Origin: Onchocerca lupi
Lineage: Eukaryota > Nematoda > Chromadorea > Rhabditida > Onchocercidae
DNA: 64,000 nucleotides
Direction of reading: 5' to 3'
NCBI GenBank assembly: GCA_028564675.1
Contig: JAOVVO010000107.1
Location: 62,001 to 126,000, forward strand
Positions within the stretch are counted from its first letter, which is position 1. Each line of letters begins with the position of its first letter. The notes beneath the pieces were generated by a model, which worked only from the letters and a program-made list of their open reading frames with translations, was not told the DNA's origin and made no database searches. Shown one piece after another: positions 61,601 to 64,000 of this stretch. The position numbers were made by a program, and so were the translations under genes.

Positions 61601-64000
61601 TTCCTTGATTTCCAGAAGAATAAGACAATTTCTCAGTTTGTTCAAGTTATGATAAAAAAATTCTACTGTTATGGTGAAAGTATTGGGTAACAAAGAGTAA
61701 ACAAAAAGTGAGACAAACATCCTAGAAGATTTGAATTGCACTCTTTGAAATATAATCTGCATGAACATTTCTATAACCAATTATTAAGATTTGTCAATAT
61801 CTACGCTATCGCTTCTCGAGAATGGCAGATCTATACATATATTCAAATGTAATAAAAACCTAACATCTAAGGCCATACTATTTTCTAAACGCTAACAAAC
61901 TCTTACTAAATTAAAAAATATTGAAAAAGTTCTAAAAAGACACAATCAGATAAAATTTACAAGAAAGTTAACATTTTCCGCGAAAACTTATCTAAAATAA
62001 CATAGATAATATGGAATTGCTAAAGTGAAATTCCTTATTTAAACTCAATAGATTATCTGAAATAAATCAAAAAACTTTTAAAGAAAGTTCACGTCATCAG
62101 CTGTTCAGTGATTTTTTTTTTCTTTAATCTGATAGCAATAAACGACGATTTTTTTTATTAATTATTGTTACCAAATGAATACTGACCAAAGAAATATTGA
62201 ATAGAATTAAAACATTTAGTGTAACCATTAAAACTAGGAAAAAAAACCAATAGAAAAAGTTTAACCTTTGCATTGCGAATATATTCCATGTGTTCATCAC
62301 CAGCTGCATCACTGCCACTCCCCAACAAACTATCAGGTGTTTCCGACCTAATAATTATGTGTTTTCATCAAAAAATTCGAAAATTCACTTCTTTGCCATG
62401 CAAAGTAATGCTTTTCATAAAGAATCATACATGAAGATTTCTGCACAAATTGACAGATTTGTAAAGAACTGAAGGGAAAAAAAAGAGGCAATATATGAAC
62501 TGATCTTATTCTGAAAAATGTTACCGTTCACAAAACTTTTCTATTCCTAGAATGCTATTATTCTTAACAGTTTGAGATTTTCGTGCCATCATTTTGTTGA
62601 CAAGAAAATTGGACAGTCGCCATACGAAAATGCAACCACTGTAGGATACAACATATAAACGCCTGCAATATTTCAAATAAATCAAGACTGTAGCAAAACT
62701 GACTCTGAAAATTTCATCTCTCCGAAAATAGAATACTCTGAAAATGCTATTTTATGGAAATGTTTTTGAATTTCGAGATTTTTGTACTGTTGCTGAGACA
62801 GATCAACTATATAAATTTAGTAGTTTGATATAATAGTTAACACTTAACAAAATTATTATGAATAATCACGATATTCAAAAGATGATTTTGGAACTAAAAT
62901 TTTTCCGCTAGTTCTCGAGTCCTAATAAAAAGGAAAAAAGTTTAATTCGTTTTTTCTTGGAAATGACTCCTCCTTTACCATGTTCTTAGCAATTGCCAGC
63001 ACTGACAAATAAATATTTCGTATTATCTTAAAATTTATAATACAACACAGTGAAATTATAATGTGAGATTTACGAATTATGTTATTCTTTATTATGTGTA
63101 TAAGATATGTTTAAATCTCATCCAATCTTAAAATTAACCTGCAATCAGCGGAAAACGCAATATCTGTGATGTTATCCGACTGACCAGTCAATACGGCAGC
63201 AAATTCTCCAGTAGCCAGATCAATAATATAAACATTTCGGTTTGTGCATACTGTTGCAGCATAAATTCCTGATGGATCCAGTCGTACCTATAATAATTTG
63301 GATGATTTTAGACGATAAAATGTTTATAATTTGGAAACGAAATGCACAAAAGAACCCAATTGGTATTACACAAATCTAATGGATAAAATTAATCTATTAA
63401 ATAGAAGAACCCTGGTAAGCTGTCCATCATCACTTGCAGTGCCTTTAATTTGTTTTACAAATTTTCCTTGAAATGAGTATATCCGAAGTTGACGATCCTG
63501 ACAAGCAGCAATCATTCCATCGGTACTTAGCACGACATAATTCAAACCAAACTGAGACTTTATGTGGTTTATACGTGAAAAAGTCACCGAAGATGGCTGC
63601 AAAGAATATTTATGTAGAATTAACTAAACTAAAATCAGGTAAAAGTAGAAATATTTTCTCAATAAACAAATCATTTGAAGCTACTAATGAAAAAAATGAG
63701 TCCAGAATAGTTGTGCAATAACAGATTCTACTTAAACATCCCCATTAAGTGAGTAAATAATAGCCTGCTTCAATGTTTAATTAAATATTTTAACCAAACT
63801 TTGCAGCTTCTCTGCTTTAACAGTCTGAAATTATTTAAATTGCCTCAATTTGATAAATATTCCTTCTTCAATAAGTAGTGAAGATAGTTTGAAAAAAAAA
63901 AAAAAACAAAGAACAAAAAACAAATCCATTGTAAAATTACTTCTGAACCGGTCATTTTCCTAATTACAATTGAACGATCAGCAGCTGAACTTATTAACTG
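47593..64000 (-). CDS. MAPKBP1/WDR62-type WD40 scaffold protein (5' end outside window)
   Basis: C-terminal ~1150 residues of a large scaffold; the start lies beyond 64000. Exons, in order of translation: 64000-63941, 63596-63411, 63287-63139, 62662-62525, 62347-62266, 61585-61455, 60237-60125, 59166-58825, 58535-58353, 58115-57895, 57699-57597, 56883-56725, 55828-55728, 55599-55454, 54427-54206, 53598-53416, 53101-52966, 52831-52665, 52577-52443, 52257-52145, 48697-48621, 48213-48053, 47740-47593. Every junction closes in phase. The first four carry the end of the second WD40 propeller: AADRSIVIRKM, AACQDRQLRIYSF, VRLDPSGIYAAT, then YSGCIFVWRL, matching the vertebrate MAPKBP1/WDR62 order SCGADKS, CQDRNIRIF, DPSGIYIAT, GDSCIFVWRL. 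The rest is Ser-rich and likely disordered, ending in a helical segment (MAKHIAECLEQFNTGLDKVL; FFQQHGQQLLALLQQN), as in family dimerisation regions. The vertebrate family scaffolds JNK signalling and acts at spindle poles. The exon 20 to 21 intron is 3.4 kb and contains an alternative first exon. Confidence 0.9.
49015..50242 (-). CDS. Alternative first exon of the WD40 scaffold gene (409-codon novel N-terminus)
   Basis: A single open frame of 409 codons, by far the longest in the window, lies inside the intron between scaffold exons 20 and 21 on the same strand. It starts MKRRSVTFTDNPPEVIDNDS and ends at GATG|GTAATT in phase 1, exactly the phase needed to join exon 48697-48621. The joined short isoform would be about 537 residues and keep only the C-terminal helical segment. 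An in-frame TAA precedes the ATG, so the upstream exons cannot enter at its start; an acceptor-like AATACTTAG lies 14 bases before the ATG, as for trans-splicing. RSVTF (residues 4-8) fits the PP1-docking consensus [RK]x[VI]xF. The middle is Asn/Asp-rich (SDNDDYVSNDDD). No domain was recognised. It could instead be a separate gene whose 3' exons overlap; function is unknown. Confidence 0.7.
50243..52144. other. Upstream part of the scaffold intron 20 (putative internal promoter)
   Basis: About 1.9 kb without supportable exons between scaffold exon 20 and the alternative first exon. If the short isoform is real, its promoter should lie here. A slightly less A/T-rich patch is at about 51120-51330. 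The open frame at 50636-50851 has no features. Confidence 0.5.
52352..52453. repeat. 40 bp direct duplication including the donor of scaffold exon 19
   Basis: TAAAATTACTGAATnCATGA followed by AAATCAAACCTTGCAAATTT occurs at 52352-52391 and 52414-52453 with one mismatch. The second copy contains the used donor (52443|52442); the first carries an identical donor sequence 62 bases further down the transcript. Confidence 0.85.
53640..53690. repeat. TA-rich compound microsatellite
   Basis: AACTATGAATATATATATAT-type blocks repeated two to three times in the intron upstream of scaffold exon 16. Confidence 0.85.
55962..55983. repeat. TA dinucleotide microsatellite
   Basis: About 11 TA units in the intron upstream of scaffold exon 13. 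Confidence 0.9.

Overview
The window reads as nuclear DNA of a nematode, most likely a spirurid or filarial species. It is strongly A+T rich with many A/T homopolymer tracts. Genes are cut into short exons by small GT-AG introns with TTTCAG-like acceptors, and the 5' ends often carry an acceptor-like site just before the ATG, as expected for spliced-leader trans-splicing. The products match metazoan families. The species cannot be fixed from the sequence alone. No rRNA, tRNA, CRISPR, bacterial operon or intact transposon was seen.

Layout from left to right: (1) a small GPI-anchored Ly6/uPAR-like secreted protein gene, 188-1557, minus; (2) about 4.9 kb non-coding with a nuclear-receptor half-site cluster and a 29-30 bp tandem repeat; (3) a CoREST (RCOR/SPR-1-like) corepressor gene, 6497-11326, minus, with an extra GATA-like zinc finger; (4) an interleukin-17-like cytokine gene, 15090-18104, plus; (5) a PPM1A/B-type PP2C phosphatase gene, 21673-25571, minus; (6) a 6.5 kb gene-free stretch; (7) a bHLH-PAS gene of the NPAS4/dysfusion/CKY-1 class, 32119-39224, minus, whose 2.9 kb first intron holds an array of TTACGTCA motifs; (8) the mitochondrial translation initiation factor IF-2 gene, 40899-46010, plus, divergent from the bHLH-PAS gene; (9) a very long MAPKBP1/WDR62-type WD40 scaffold gene, 47593 to beyond the right edge, minus, with an internal alternative first exon (49015-50242).

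Exon models were built by hand from reading frame, splice consensus and family similarity. Codon phase was checked across every junction, and it closes for all genes except one junction in the CoREST gene. Boundaries may be off by a base or two where the reading is ambiguous. The genes do not form an operon or pathway. They are a mix of transcriptional regulators (CoREST, CKY-1), signalling proteins (IL-17-like ligand, PP2C, MAPKBP1/WDR62 scaffold) and one mitochondrial housekeeping factor. The points most worth a second look are the nematode IL-17 ligand, the nested alternative promoter of the scaffold gene, the TTACGTCA array in the NPAS4-like gene, and a hairpin with a perfect 19 bp stem inside a mitochondrial IF-2 intron.
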